Numbered from the stretch's first letter, positions 10,469-19,695 are shown. The stretch: DNA of 64,000 nucleotides from an uncultured bacterium (GCA_903847945.1 CAINEY010000044.1:1-64000), one strand, 5' to 3'. Notes: generated by a model from the letters alone, not told the origin. Made by a program: numbers and translations.

Positions 10469-11520
10469 GAGAGGCTCAACTCCATTTCAGTAACCAGTTC
10501 ATTGATCAGGTCGTGAACCTTGACGATTGAGGTGATGCGGTAACCGTTAACACCGGTAAACACCAAGCCATGATCGACATTGCCGCTGACGGACTGAATC
10601 AATGCTTCCGTGATGCAGTAAGGCGTCGTGGCAGGGATACAGGGCTTTAAGCACTTCACGCAGCGTATGGGGGCGATACGCCCCTGACGCAAGGCTTGAA
10701 CGTGGGGGTTGATGATGGCCCGACCGGGATAACCGGAAGGACTGATGACCAAATCGATGTCCGATTCGTTGGCGGCGATGAATTGAGCTTTAAAGGCCGG
10801 ATGGGCATCGCACTCTTCGGTGGCGATGAAACGCGTCGCCATTTGAACGGCAGACGCTCCCTCGTTGATAAACTCAGCGATATCACTACCCGTGTAGATT
10901 CCTCCGGCGGGAACCAGGGGAATGTTTAAACCTAAATCTTTCAGAACAACTTTGACTTCCGTAAAGATCTCCTGAAGACTTTGGGTGGTTTTGGCTTTGA
11001 GCTCATCCCAAGAAAATCCTAAGTGACCTCCGGCCAAAGGTCCTTCGATCACGATGAAATCGGGATAACGAGCATAGCGTGAAAACCAGCGCTTACAAAG
11101 AAGATAGGCTGCTTTCGCGGAAGATACGATTGGGGCCAAAGCCACCGGTTTGTTTTCAGCGAACTTGGGCAACTCCAAGGGTAATCCGGCTCCGGAGATA
11201 ATCACGTCGATGTCCATGTCGGCAATCGCCGTGGCGTATTCATCGTAGCGTTCACCGGCTACCATGAGATTGACACCTAAAAGTCCTTGACCTTGCGAGA
11301 TGGCTCGGGCTTTGGCGATTTCGGCTTTCAAAGCGCGCAGATTGGCGTGAAAAGTGTTGGTGAAGAAATCGGGTTCACGATAACCGGGTTGAGCGGCGGA
11401 GATGACCCCCATCCCGCCTTCTTTCATGACGTGACCGGCTAAGTTACCCAGGGAAACCCCGATGCCCATGCCCCCTTGGATGATGGGGACTCGCAGGGTT
11501 TTTCCGTTTATGGTCAGCAT
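10465..11520 (-). CDS. Nitronate monooxygenase / FabK-like flavoprotein
   Basis: An FMN-binding TIM-barrel protein of the 2-nitropropane dioxygenase family, 351 residues. The start VPIIQGGMGIGVS and the glycine-rich GPLAGGHLG and PAGGIYTG motifs are typical. A cysteine-rich segment, CVKCLKPCIPATTPYC, near residue 290 is absent from the neighbouring FabK. It lies between fabK and fabD with 2- and 4-base junctions, so it is translated with the fatty-acid enzymes. It may be a second enoyl reductase or a detoxifying or repair enzyme for the pathway. The sequence does not settle which. Confidence 0.85.
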   Translation of the reverse strand: MLTINGKTLRVPIIQGGMGIGVSLGNLAGHVMKEGGMGVISAAQPGYREPDFFTNTFHANLRALKAEIAKARAISQGQGLLGVNLMVAGERYDEYATAIADMDIDVIISGAGLPLELPKFAENKPVALAPIVSSAKAAYLLCKRWFSRYARYPDFIVIEGPLAGGHLGFSWDELKAKTTQSLQEIFTEVKVVLKDLGLNIPLVPAGGIYTGSDIAEFINEGASAVQMATRFIATEECDAHPAFKAQFIAANESDIDLVISPSGYPGRAIINPHVQALRQGRIAPIRCVKCLKPCIPATTPYCITEALIQSVSGNVDHGLVFTGVNGYRITSIVKVHDLINELVTEMELSLS

Positions 11521-11522
11521 GC

Positions 11523-12467
11523 CTACCCCAAAGCCGCGACTTTCGCGCTTAAGGTTTCAACCTGTTTCTTCGCATCGTTCACCATGGTTTCAAAGATGAC
11601 CGATAAAGGTTCGATGCGTTTGACCATTCCGGCAATCTGACCCATCATGACCGATCCGGTTTCCATGTCGCCATCAAAAACGGCGCGACGCAAGGAACCC
11701 AGGGTCAGTTTTTCGAGTTCTTCCCGGGTGGCCCCTTCTTTTTCGAGCTTGACGTATTGTTGAGCCATGCGGTTCTTCTTGATGCGCACCGGTGCCGATA
11801 CCGAACGACCGGTGACGATCGTATCGGTGTCTTTGGCGGTGATGATGGCTTGTTTGTAGTTGTCGTGAATCGGGCATTCTTCGGCCGCTAAGAGGCAGGT
11901 TCCGACTTGAACGCCAATGGCGCCTAAACTGAGGGCTGCGTTGAACCCGCGACCATCCGCGATCCCTCCGGCGGCAATGACCGGAATATCCACAGCATCC
12001 ACGACTTGAGGAACCAAGGCCATGGTGGTGAGTTCCCCAACGTGGCCCCCGGATTCCGTGCCTTCAACGATAACGGCATCGGCTCCCGCTTGTTGCATGC
12101 GTAAAGCTAAGGCCACGGTCGGAACGATCGGCATGACCAAAATGCCCAGTTCTTTGAGTCGCGGAATGAACTTTCCGGGATTACCGGCACCCGTGGTGAC
12201 CACGGCTGGTTTGAGTTCGCAGATGACTTCAAAGATGGCATCGGCATTGGGGTTCATCATCATGACGTTGACCCCAAACGGTTTATCGGTGAGTTTACGG
12301 CACTTGAGAATGGCTTCACGGGAGACTTCGGCGTTCCACCCTCCGGTTCCGATGATGCCTAAGGCGCCGGCATTCGAGACCGCTGCCGCAAACTCGGCGG
12401 TGGCGATGTTGGCCATCGCGCCTTGGATAATGGGGTACTTGATCCCTAAACGTTGACTCAGTAACAT
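11523..12467 (-). CDS. fabK: Enoyl-ACP reductase II FabK
   Basis: An FMN-dependent enzyme that reduces enoyl-ACP with NAD(P)H, the last step of each elongation cycle. Features are QRLGIKYPIIQGAMANIA at the N-terminus, the EGTESGGHVGE motif with the expected His, AAGGIADGRG for the phosphate site, and the C-terminal GSVMMGQIAGM segment. The length of 314 residues fits FabK. No FabI or FabL is seen, so this is the likely main enoyl reductase; FabK enzymes tolerate triclosan. The start overlaps the end of fabH by 10 bases. Confidence 0.95.
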   Translation of the reverse strand: MLLSQRLGIKYPIIQGAMANIATAEFAAAVSNAGALGIIGTGGWNAEVSREAILKCRKLTDKPFGVNVMMMNPNADAIFEVICELKPAVVTTGAGNPGKFIPRLKELGILVMPIVPTVALALRMQQAGADAVIVEGTESGGHVGELTTMALVPQVVDAVDIPVIAAGGIADGRGFNAALSLGAIGVQVGTCLLAAEECPIHDNYKQAIITAKDTDTIVTGRSVSAPVRIKKNRMAQQYVKLEKEGATREELEKLTLGSLRRAVFDGDMETGSVMMGQIAGMVKRIEPLSVIFETMVNDAKKQVETLSAKVAALG

Positions 12468-13447
12468 GTCGTGTCCTCCTTGAGTTCAATCAGTGTGGCG
12501 GCCCAGGTCAGTCCGGCTCCGAAGCCGACCAAGGCCATCGTCATTCCGGGACGCAAGCGACCGGATGCTTTAGCGTGGGTGTAAGCGATGGGTATGCTGG
12601 CGGAAGAGGTGTTTCCGTACTCTTCCAGATTCATCACGAAGCGTTCAATGGGTAATCCCATCTTGTCGGCCACATGGCGGATGATGCGCGCATTGGCTTG
12701 ATGGGGAATGATCAAATCGAGATCGTTAACCGAGATTCCGCGTTTGATGCACACTTGCGTGAGCGCATCTTCCACGGCCTTGACCGCAAAGCGGAAGACG
12801 GCTTGACCTTTCATCCGCAAGTATGGGACTTCAGAAGGATGATTCGTAAGCTCCGGATTGAGCGCTAACGATTCGGTGATCAGGGTTTCTTCCAGATCCC
12901 CTTCGGTGTTGGCGAAGTGGGTCATTTGGGTCCCTTGAGCCGCTTCAACCACGAAGCATCCGGCCCCATCTCCAAAGAGTACAGCAGTACTGCGATCGGA
13001 GTAGTCCAAGATCTTACTGAGCGTTTCCGCTCCGATCACCAGCATGCGTTTGGCACTGCCGGCTTGAATCAAGGCATCCGCCGTTTGAAGCGCCAAGAGG
13101 AATCCGCTGCAGGCGGCATTGAGATCGAAGGCTAAACAACGTTGCGCTTTTAAGCCCAGTTTGGCTTGGATCAGAGCCGCTGTTGACGGCATCATCGCAT
13201 CCGGAGTCAAGGTCGCACAGAGGATCCCGTCGATGGTTGAGGGATCGATCTTGGCGTCCTTGAGAGCGTTGAGTGCCGCTTGGGTCCCCAGATCCGAGGT
13301 GTTCTCGGTGGTACTCAGATAACGGGATCCGATACCGGTGCGTTCACGGATCCAGGCATCGCTGGTGTCCATGACTTGGGCCAAGTCATCGTTAGTGACT
13401 CTGCGGCCAGGTACAGCCATTCCGGTGCCTAAGATGGCTAAGCTCAT
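12458..13447 (-). CDS. fabH: 3-oxoacyl-ACP synthase III FabH
   Basis: Starts fatty acid synthesis by joining an acyl-CoA primer to malonyl-ACP. The triad is Cys113 in NAACSGF, His249 in IIPHQAN and Asn279 in EYGNTSSAS. The length of 329 residues is usual. If the branched-chain acyl-CoAs from the Vor operon at 30485-38075 are used as primers, branched lipids would result; that is inference, since primer choice cannot be read here. The start overlaps the accA stop as ATGA. Confidence 0.96.
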   Translation of the reverse strand: MSLAILGTGMAVPGRRVTNDDLAQVMDTSDAWIRERTGIGSRYLSTTENTSDLGTQAALNALKDAKIDPSTIDGILCATLTPDAMMPSTAALIQAKLGLKAQRCLAFDLNAACSGFLLALQTADALIQAGSAKRMLVIGAETLSKILDYSDRSTAVLFGDGAGCFVVEAAQGTQMTHFANTEGDLEETLITESLALNPELTNHPSEVPYLRMKGQAVFRFAVKAVEDALTQVCIKRGISVNDLDLIIPHQANARIIRHVADKMGLPIERFVMNLEEYGNTSSASIPIAYTHAKASGRLRPGMTMALVGFGAGLTWAATLIELKEDTTCY

Positions 13448-14244
13448 ACGCGGGCTCCGATCTGACGGTACTTGGCGTAACGGCGATCCAACAAAACCGT
13501 TTCTTTAAGACTTCCCAGAGTGTTAAGGTCTTGGCGCAAAAGGTCTTTGATTTGGGCAACGACATCGGGAATGCCACTGGCAAAGCCTTGGGCAGGCTCG
13601 GGAATGATCCCGTCGATGAGTTTCTTGGCGTAAAGATCTTGAGCCGTACATTCCATCAACTCGGCCGCTTCTGCGGCTCGGCTTTCATCCTTCCACAGGA
13701 TGGACGCAAAGCCTTCGGGGGAGAGGATCGAATAGATCGCATTCTCCAGCATGTACAGCTTGTCGCACACACTAAGGGCCAAAGCTCCACCGCTGCCTCC
13801 TTCCGAAAGCACGACGGTAATGACCGGGGTCTTTAGGGTAGCGAAGAGTTTCAAGGAGGCCGCAATAGCTTCGGCTTGACCGCGCTCTTCAGCGCCTAAA
13901 CCCGGATAGGCTCCGGCGGTATCGACCAAACACAAGATCGGACGTTTGAATTTCTCGGCTTGTTTGGCTAAACGCATGGCTTTACGATACCCTTCCGGAT
14001 GCATCATTCCGAAGTGCCGGCTCATGTTTTCTTGAAGATCACGGCCTTTGGATTGAGCCAAGATGGTAATGGGCTGGCCTTCGAAACTGCCGAGTCCACC
14101 TAAGAGGGCTTGATCGTCTCCGTAGTGCCGATCACCAGAAAGTTCGATGAAGTGATCGATCAGGTACGGAATCAGATCCATGGCTTTGGGACGATTGGGT
14201 TGACGGGCGGCTTGGACCCGATCCCAGGCTTTTTGCGGACTCAT
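13444..14244 (-). CDS. accA: Acetyl-CoA carboxylase carboxyltransferase subunit alpha
   Basis: With AccD, it transfers the carboxyl group from carboxybiotin to acetyl-CoA. Typical segments are AWDRVQAARQPNRP at the N-terminus, FIELSGDRHYGDD, GMMHPEGYRKAMRL, LVDTAGAYPGLGAEERGQ and EGGSGGALAL. The 266 residues are a compact form without the long N-terminal extension of proteobacterial AccA. The gene overlaps accD and fabH by 4 bases each (ATGA), giving an unbroken chain of coupled genes. Confidence 0.96.
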   Translation of the reverse strand: MSPQKAWDRVQAARQPNRPKAMDLIPYLIDHFIELSGDRHYGDDQALLGGLGSFEGQPITILAQSKGRDLQENMSRHFGMMHPEGYRKAMRLAKQAEKFKRPILCLVDTAGAYPGLGAEERGQAEAIAASLKLFATLKTPVITVVLSEGGSGGALALSVCDKLYMLENAIYSILSPEGFASILWKDESRAAEAAELMECTAQDLYAKKLIDGIIPEPAQGFASGIPDVVAQIKDLLRQDLNTLGSLKETVLLDRRYAKYRQIGARV

Positions 14245-15107
14245 GCGTGCCTCCGGTGCAGTTTTAAGAGCTGACCCAGGGTTTGACGCAACGCTGTGCG
14301 ATCGACGATGCGATCCACAAAGCCACGTTCGAGTAAGAACTCGGCGGTTTGAAAGGATTCGGGAAGTTGCTGGTTGATGGTTTTTTCGATGACGCGCCGT
14401 CCCGCAAAGCCGATCAACGCTTTGGGTTCTGCCAGGATGATGTCCCCCAACATGGCGAAACTGGCGGAGACACCACCCGTGGTCGGATGGGTCAAGACGG
14501 TGATGTAGAAACCGCCGGCTTCATCGAAACGAGCTAAAGCCGCACTGGTTTTGGCCATTTGGAAGAGGGACAAGACCCCTTCCTGCATGCGGGCTCCTCC
14601 GGAAGCCGTCAAGATCACCAGCGGCAGTTTCTTCTTGGTGGCCACTTCGATCAGTCGCGTGATCTTCTCCCCGACGATTTGACCCATGGAGCCCATGATA
14701 AAACGGCTGTCCATGATGCCTAAAGCAATCTTCTCCCCGTCGATTTCGGCGATTCCGCAAGCGACAGCTTCCTTGAGTCCGGTGAGTTCCTGAGCTTTGT
14801 GGAGCTTTCGGTCATAATCGGGGAAGGTGTTTATTTTGAGGCTATTGGCCGAACGATAAAGTTCTTTAAAGCTCTTGGGATCAACCAGGGTACTTAAGCG
14901 TTCTTGAACGCCTAAAGGAAAGTGATATCGGCATCCCGGACAAACGTGCGCTTGCGCATTTAGGTCGTACTGCGAGATCGGGTGATTGCAGGACGGACAC
15001 ATGACGATGCTCAAATCCGCAGCCGTTTTGGTTTGCTCGGAGCGTTGGGGAAACAGTTTTTGAAACAGCGAGAGCCGTTCTTTACGGGTGTTGAATTGCG
15101 GATTCAC
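14241..15107 (-). CDS. accD: Acetyl-CoA carboxylase carboxyltransferase subunit beta
   Basis: Partner of AccA in the carboxyltransferase. A four-cysteine zinc ribbon, CPSCNHP then CPGCRYHFP, lies near the N-terminus, followed by the crotonase-type core with MDSRFIMGSMGQIVGEK and TASGGARMQEG. The start was placed at a GTG at 15107 ([16 protein letters not shown]). It has AAGGAG ten bases upstream, overlaps accC by 26 bases, and gives 288 residues, normal for AccD. The ATG at 15224 would add a low-complexity tail read from inside accC and is unlikely. Confidence 0.93.
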   Translation of the reverse strand: MNPQFNTRKERLSLFQKLFPQRSEQTKTAADLSIVMCPSCNHPISQYDLNAQAHVCPGCRYHFPLGVQERLSTLVDPKSFKELYRSANSLKINTFPDYDRKLHKAQELTGLKEAVACGIAEIDGEKIALGIMDSRFIMGSMGQIVGEKITRLIEVATKKKLPLVILTASGGARMQEGVLSLFQMAKTSAALARFDEAGGFYITVLTHPTTGGVSASFAMLGDIILAEPKALIGFAGRRVIEKTINQQLPESFQTAEFLLERGFVDRIVDRTALRQTLGQLLKLHRRHA

Positions 15108-16458
15108 GGGTCTTGAGCTCCTTGATCCACTCGGCAGCGAAGTCGGTGGTGTATTTGCCCCCGATGAAGGTGGCATTGTGCATGGTGAAATAGCAGAATT
15201 CGATGTTGTTTTCGATGCCGTCAATGATGAACTCTTCCAAAGCTCCGCGCATGCGTTTGATGGCTGCCAAACGGGTTTCTCCGAAAGTAATCAGTTTGGC
15301 GATCATCGAATCGTAGAACGGAACGATCGTGTAGCCGTTGTAGGCGGCACTGTCGATGCGCACGTCTTTTCCGCCCGGAGCGTGATAGAACGTGATCTTG
15401 CCGGCTGACGGTTTGAAATCGTTGCGGAAATCTTCGGCATTGATGCGGCATTCGATGGCATGGCCCAGGATCTTGATGTCGGCTTGTTCATAAGGCAGGC
15501 TCATGTTGGCGGCGGCTCGAATCATGTTCTTGATGAGATCGATCCCGGTGATCATCTCGGTCACGGGATGTTCGACCTGGATGCGCGTGTTCATTTCCAT
15601 AAAATAGTACTTGTCGTCACTGTCCAACAGAAATTCAACGGTACCGACGGAATCGTACCCAACAGCTTTAGCCGCTTTGACCGCATCGGCACAGATGGAT
15701 TCGCGTAAAGCCGGGCTCAGGTAATGGCATGGGGCTTCTTCAATGACTTTTTGATGACGGCGTTGAAACGAACAGTCGCGTTCGTAAAGGTGCAGGACTT
15801 TTCCATGGCGATCGGCCATGATCTGGACTTCGATGTGTTTAGCCGCTTTGACCAACTTCTCCAGATACACGCTTTCATCATTGAAGTAGTTTTTTGCTTC
15901 CTGACGGATAATGGGATAGACACTGCGGAACTCCTCATCGGTATTGACGATGCGGATCCCGCGTCCTCCCCCACCGGCAGCGGCTTTGAGCATGAGCGGA
16001 TAGCCTAAAGCGGTGGCTTGACGCAAACCGTCATCCAGTGAAAGCACCGGATCGATGGAACCGGGAATAATGGGGACCTGGGCGTCATGCATCAAGCGTC
16101 GGGCATTGATCTTGTTGCCCATGAGATCGATGGCGGTGGCGTTAGGGCCGATAAAAATGAGGCCGCACTCGTTCACGAGGCGGGCGAATTTCGCGTTCTC
16201 GGCCAAGAAGCCGAAACCGGGATGGATCGCGTCACAGCGTTTGAGGGTTGCGGCACTGATGATGTTGGCTTGATTAAGGTAACTGTCTTTGGAGTTGGCT
16301 TTCCCCACGCACACCGACTCATCGGCCAGATGCACGTGCAGGGATTCTTTATCGGCTTCGGAGTAGATGGCCACCGTTTTGATGCCCAAGTCTTTGCAGG
16401 CTCGGATGATGCGCACGGCGATTTCACCGCGATTGGCAATCAAGATCTTGCGCAGCAT
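15082..16458 (-). CDS. accC: Biotin carboxylase AccC
   Basis: ATP-grasp enzyme that carboxylates biotin on AccB using bicarbonate. It has the N-terminal [18 protein letters not shown], the glycine-rich ATP loop [14 protein letters not shown], the [12 protein letters not shown] and [18 protein letters not shown] segments, and the catalytic [14 protein letters not shown]. The length is 458 residues, as usual. It starts one base after the accB stop and its tail overlaps accD. All residues expected for an active biotin carboxylase that I can recognise are present. Confidence 0.97.
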   Translation of the reverse strand: MLRKILIANRGEIAVRIIRACKDLGIKTVAIYSEADKESLHVHLADESVCVGKANSKDSYLNQANIISAATLKRCDAIHPGFGFLAENAKFARLVNECGLIFIGPNATAIDLMGNKINARRLMHDAQVPIIPGSIDPVLSLDDGLRQATALGYPLMLKAAAGGGGRGIRIVNTDEEFRSVYPIIRQEAKNYFNDESVYLEKLVKAAKHIEVQIMADRHGKVLHLYERDCSFQRRHQKVIEEAPCHYLSPALRESICADAVKAAKAVGYDSVGTVEFLLDSDDKYYFMEMNTRIQVEHPVTEMITGIDLIKNMIRAAANMSLPYEQADIKILGHAIECRINAEDFRNDFKPSAGKITFYHAPGGKDVRIDSAAYNGYTIVPFYDSMIAKLITFGETRLAAIKRMRGALEEFIIDGIENNIEFCYFTMHNATFIGGKYTTDFAAEWIKELKTRESAIQHP

Positions 16459-16459
16459 G

Positions 16460-16918
16460 TCAGTCTCCGATCAACACGAGGCGTTGATTGAATTCGACCA
16501 TGGTTCCGTTTTCGGTGTTAATGGCTAATACAGTACCGGCTTTGTGGGCTTTGATCTCATTCATGACTTTCATGGCTTCGATCACGCACACGACTTGACC
16601 TTCCTCGACCTTTTGTCCGACGGTGACATACGCCGGGGCTGTCGGTGAAGGTGCCAAGTACGCCGTACCGACCAAGGGGGCTTTGACCCACTGTTTCTCA
16701 TCGATGGCTGGCACTGCGGTTTCCGGGGCACTCAACTGACTGACGGTTGGGGCAACCGAAAGGGGCACGGTGGATGCCGCGACACTCGAAGCGGACACGA
16801 TGACCGGAGCACTTTCGCGTTTTAAACGAATCCGCGATCCGTCGATTTCCACTTCCATCTCGGAGATGGCGCTTTTCTCAAAGAGCGCCAGAATCTTTTT
16901 GATTTCCTGAATGTCCAT
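16460..16918 (-). CDS. accB: Biotin carboxyl carrier protein AccB
   Basis: Carries biotin between AccC and AccAD. The biotinylation site EAMKVMNE is near the C-terminus, Lys117 being the biotinyl lysine. An N-terminal helix (MDIQEIKKILALFEKS) and an Ala/Pro/Ser/Val-rich linker come before the lipoyl-like domain. The ATG at 16918 was chosen over a GTG at 16930, since GGGTGG lies eight bases before it and MDIQEI is the family start. The cognate ligase birA is divergent just beyond acpP. Confidence 0.94.
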   Translation of the reverse strand: MDIQEIKKILALFEKSAISEMEVEIDGSRIRLKRESAPVIVSASSVAASTVPLSVAPTVSQLSAPETAVPAIDEKQWVKAPLVGTAYLAPSPTAPAYVTVGQKVEEGQVVCVIEAMKVMNEIKAHKAGTVLAINTENGTMVEFNQRLVLIGD

Positions 16919-16934
16919 TCGGCAAGCCACCCGA

Positions 16935-17162
16935 TTAAGCTTTCTTCGACGACACGACGTCCACGACGTCTTGAACGGTCACCAGCTTGACCAGCTCTTC
17001 ATCCTCGATGCGTACTTCAAAAGCACTTTCGAGTTCCAAGGCCAATTCAACGGCAGCCAGCGAATCGATATCGAGGTCTTCGCGCAGTTTCGCCGTAGGG
17101 ACAACCAGCGTCGGATCGACGTGAATGGCATTGACTAAGACCGCTTTGATTTCTTCAAACAT
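16935..17162 (-). CDS. acpP: Acyl carrier protein
   Basis: Small acidic carrier that holds growing acyl chains on phosphopantetheine. The DSL attachment motif is present as DIDSLAAVE with Ser34. The start at 17162 (MFEEIKAVLV) has AAGGAGA upstream and gives 75 residues, the normal size; a longer in-frame ATG at 17195 lies in the promoter leader. It is the first gene of the operon. No holo-ACP synthase gene is in the window. Confidence 0.95.
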   Translation of the reverse strand: MFEEIKAVLVNAIHVDPTLVVPTAKLREDLDIDSLAAVELALELESAFEVRIEDEELVKLVTVQDVVDVVSSKKA

Positions 17163-17202
17163 GGGGTTCTCCTTGGCTTCATCACACTGAAGCATGCGTT
17201 CA

Positions 17203-17245
17203 AGTATAGCCCTGAAGCGGGACTTGTAAAGCGTTCAAAGTGAAC
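17203..17245 (-). promoter_or_regulatory. Promoter of the acpP-acc-fab-plsC operon with an adjacent palindrome
   Basis: On the minus strand TTTACA (17225-17230) and TATACT (17203-17208) are separated by 16 bases, a good housekeeping promoter about 40 bases before acpP. Directly upstream of the -35 is the perfect inverted repeat GTTCA-AAG-TGAAC at 17233-17245, a possible operator. It does not match the FapR operator as I know it. Which regulator binds is unknown. Confidence 0.65.
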
Positions 17246-17275
17246 AATATGTGAAATTATGGGGGTGAAAAGTCA

Positions 17276-17320
17276 ATTAAGCGCTTACACCTTGGGTCAC
17301 ACGATGCGTTGTGTTAGAAT
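17276..17320 (+). promoter_or_regulatory. Promoter of birA with a cre-like site
   Basis: TTGGGT (17292-17297) and TAGAAT (17315-17320) are 17 bases apart, leaving a leader of about 12 bases with GAGGT before the birA ATG. Just upstream, 17276-17289 reads ATTAAGCGCTTACA. This matches the CcpA cre consensus TGWAANCGNTNWCA at all but its first two positions and contains the palindrome TAAGCGCTTA. It may serve either divergent promoter. Confidence 0.5.
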
Positions 17321-17338
17321 AGGAACAGAGGTAAGCTC

Positions 17339-18130
17339 ATGGACACACTCGATCGCCCGGCCTTGGATGCCGCCCTGATTTCAGCCCACTGCCCACCCCC
17401 CTTCACGTCGATTACCGTCATCGAGAGCACTGGTTCCACCAACGATGACCTCAAGAAAAACGCCGCCAAACTGAAGCATGGCAGCGTTTTGATCAGCAAT
17501 ACCCAAACCGCCGGTAAAGGCCGAAACGGACGGACGTTCTTTTCAGCGCCGGATGTCGGGATCTATTGTTCGATCTTATTGAAGCCGAAGTTCGATCCGT
17601 ACAATTATCTGCGTTTATCGATCCTTTCCGGCATCATTCTGTGTGAGACGATCCGCGAGTACACGGGAATCGCTCCGACCTTGAAATGGCCCAACGACAT
17701 CCTGATCCGCGGCAAGAAAGTCGCCGGGATCTTATGCGAAAGTCAATACCAAGCCAACAAAGCTTCTCCTTTCATCATCGGTTGGGGACTAAATGTTTAC
17801 ACTCAGGAGTTCCCCAAAGAGCTTGAGGACATCGCCACGACTTTGGAGGACAATAGCTCCTGGCCCTTGGACAGAAACCTCTTGGTTCAGGATTTCCTGA
17901 TTCGATTGGCAGCGTATCTTCCGCGCTTGGAAGGGCTGGAGTTAGGTAAAATGGCGTACACGTACGATCTTAAACGCGGTACGCCGATTACCGTCCAAGA
18001 TCCCAAAGGCGCCTATCCGGCCAACATCGTGGGCATCAATGATTTGGGTCAACTGATCATCAGTCGCGGGGATGAAATATCCACCCTGGTCTCTTACGAA
18101 ATCACGATCCGCGAAGACGGAGACGAATAG
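17339..18130 (+). CDS. birA: Biotin--[acetyl-CoA-carboxylase] ligase, without DNA-binding domain
   Basis: Activates biotin with ATP and attaches it to the AccB lysine. The ligase core has STGSTNDDLKK, the biotinyl-AMP loop TAGKGRNGR and KWPNDILIRGKKVAGIL, followed by the small C-terminal SH3-like domain. The protein is 263 residues and begins directly with the ligase domain, so it lacks the helix-turn-helix that lets longer BirA proteins repress biotin genes. It is therefore a pure enzyme (group I). It is divergent from the operon that encodes its only visible substrate. Its 3' end overlaps the convergent amidohydrolase gene by 37 bases. Confidence 0.93.
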   Translation: MDTLDRPALDAALISAHCPPPFTSITVIESTGSTNDDLKKNAAKLKHGSVLISNTQTAGKGRNGRTFFSAPDVGIYCSILLKPKFDPYNYLRLSILSGIILCETIREYTGIAPTLKWPNDILIRGKKVAGILCESQYQANKASPFIIGWGLNVYTQEFPKELEDIATTLEDNSSWPLDRNLLVQDFLIRLAAYLPRLEGLELGKMAYTYDLKRGTPITVQDPKGAYPANIVGINDLGQLIISRGDEISTLVSYEITIREDGDE

Positions 18131-19695
18131 ACCCATTCCCCGTTCAACATCGTCGCTTCCACCCTTACATGTTGAATCGACAAGGAATCGATCGTAAAGA
18201 CATCTTCGCTGAGGACGACTAAATCGGCCCATTGGCCTAATGCCAATCGGCCTTTTTTTGTGTCGTCAAAGGAACACCAGGCTCCACCTGAAGTGCACGC
18301 ATCGATTGCGCTATAAATGTCCGAGGCGTGTTGCGGGGTAAACGGTAAATCCTGCGATCCTACCGGAAGTCGATTGACGGCACAATGGATCCAGTGAAGG
18401 ACGTTCATGGTTTCGATCGGTGCATCGGAACTGTACGCGACCGGTATTCCCAGCCGTTCCATCGATCCAAACGCATACGAACTGGACATCAAGGTTTTTT
18501 CAACCCGTTGAGGAACGATTGCGATATCGGTGTTTAAAAAGATCGGTTGAACATACCCAATCAGTTTGAGTCGCGCCATACGTTCGAGTTGTTCCAAGCG
18601 GGAGATCTGAACGTGCACGATGCCCCAGCGGTGCGGATTATCCGGTTTCAGGTGTTTCTCGTACGCATTGAGTACGCGCTCCAATGCTTCATCCCCGATG
18701 GCATGGATCAAGATCGGAACATCCTTCATCGCTCCGACCAAGTCATCCAACTCGGTTTGAGTGTAATTGGCGATTCCGTGATTGTCCGGTTCGTTGAGAT
18801 ACCCCTCACGCATGAACGCCGTCTTAGCGCCTAATGAACCATCCATGTAGAACTTGATGGCCCCAAACACATGAAACGGATCCGGTTTTCCCATGAGCGA
18901 ACGCAAAGGTTCTTGATGAAGCTGATGGGGATCCTCCAAGAAGATCTGATGGAAGATGCGCAGTTTATTGTGCTTCACAAAACGCTGATACCCTTCAAAT
19001 CGGGCGTTGAATTCCACATCCATAAAAGTGATATCATTGGGTTGAACCGAGGTGATTCCGTAGGCGTGCACTTCCGGCAGCATCGCCAATAATGCCTCTT
19101 CGACGCGCTGCGGCGTCAACTTCTCCCGAAACGGAGCCAATAGGTCAATGGCGGATTCGGTAAAGATCCCTACGGGAGATCCGTGCCCATCCACCGGAAT
19201 GTTTGGGGCGTAAGCAGCGACGATTTCATTGGAAAGGCTCAGCGATTTAAGTACCATCGAGTTGACAGAAACCACATGGCCGCAGGTCCGATACAAAAGG
19301 ATCGGAACCGTGGTGGAGATCTCATCCAGATCTTTGGCTTCCGGCAAGCGTTGAGGACCTTCGATAAATCGGTTCTGGTCGTAACCGCGTCCCCACAGGA
19401 CCAGCGTTGGGTGATCCTGAAGAAATGATTTCCCTTGGGTGATCAACTCACTGAGTGACGTGACGCCATCCAAATGCAGTTGATCCCGCATCAATGCCAT
19501 ACCTAAAAGGTGGAGGTGCGAATCGTTGAAGCCGGGAACAACGGTCTTTCCGTGAAGATCGATGACTCGATCACCCGGTTGGGCTTGAACATCCAGTCCG
19601 ACAATGGTGCCGTGATCAATGCGGCATGAGGACGCAAAATGATCTCGGTAGAGGTAGAATTTCCCGTTGATCAGCGTCAGGGCTTGGGGTCTCAT
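18094..19695 (-). CDS. YtcJ-type metal-dependent amidohydrolase
   Basis: A 533-residue amidohydrolase of the YtcJ / N-substituted formamide deformylase branch. The metal-binding HxH motif is in VPGFNDSHLHLLG near residue 55, with later ligands in PILIHAIGDEALE and HVQISRLEQLERM, and Asp in AYSSDAPIETMN. Substrates of this group are poorly known. There is no signal peptide, so it acts in the cytoplasm. It is a single gene, convergent and overlapping with birA. The ATG lies only 8 bases from an extended -10 box and has no ribosome site, so the mRNA may be nearly leaderless. Confidence 0.85.
   Translation of the reverse strand: MRPQALTLINGKFYLYRDHFASSCRIDHGTIVGLDVQAQPGDRVIDLHGKTVVPGFNDSHLHLLGMALMRDQLHLDGVTSLSELITQGKSFLQDHPTLVLWGRGYDQNRFIEGPQRLPEAKDLDEISTTVPILLYRTCGHVVSVNSMVLKSLSLSNEIVAAYAPNIPVDGHGSPVGIFTESAIDLLAPFREKLTPQRVEEALLAMLPEVHAYGITSVQPNDITFMDVEFNARFEGYQRFVKHNKLRIFHQIFLEDPHQLHQEPLRSLMGKPDPFHVFGAIKFYMDGSLGAKTAFMREGYLNEPDNHGIANYTQTELDDLVGAMKDVPILIHAIGDEALERVLNAYEKHLKPDNPHRWGIVHVQISRLEQLERMARLKLIGYVQPIFLNTDIAIVPQRVEKTLMSSSYAFGSMERLGIPVAYSSDAPIETMNVLHWIHCAVNRLPVGSQDLPFTPQHASDIYSAIDACTSGGAWCSFDDTKKGRLALGQWADLVVLSEDVFTIDSLSIQHVRVEATMLNGEWVYSSPSSRIVIS

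Noticed and set aside
14241-15224. Longer AccD beginning at the ATG at 15224
   Set aside because: The extra residues are a Ser/Thr/Pro-rich shadow of the accC 3' end. A GTG at 15107 with a good ribosome site gives the normal AccD length.
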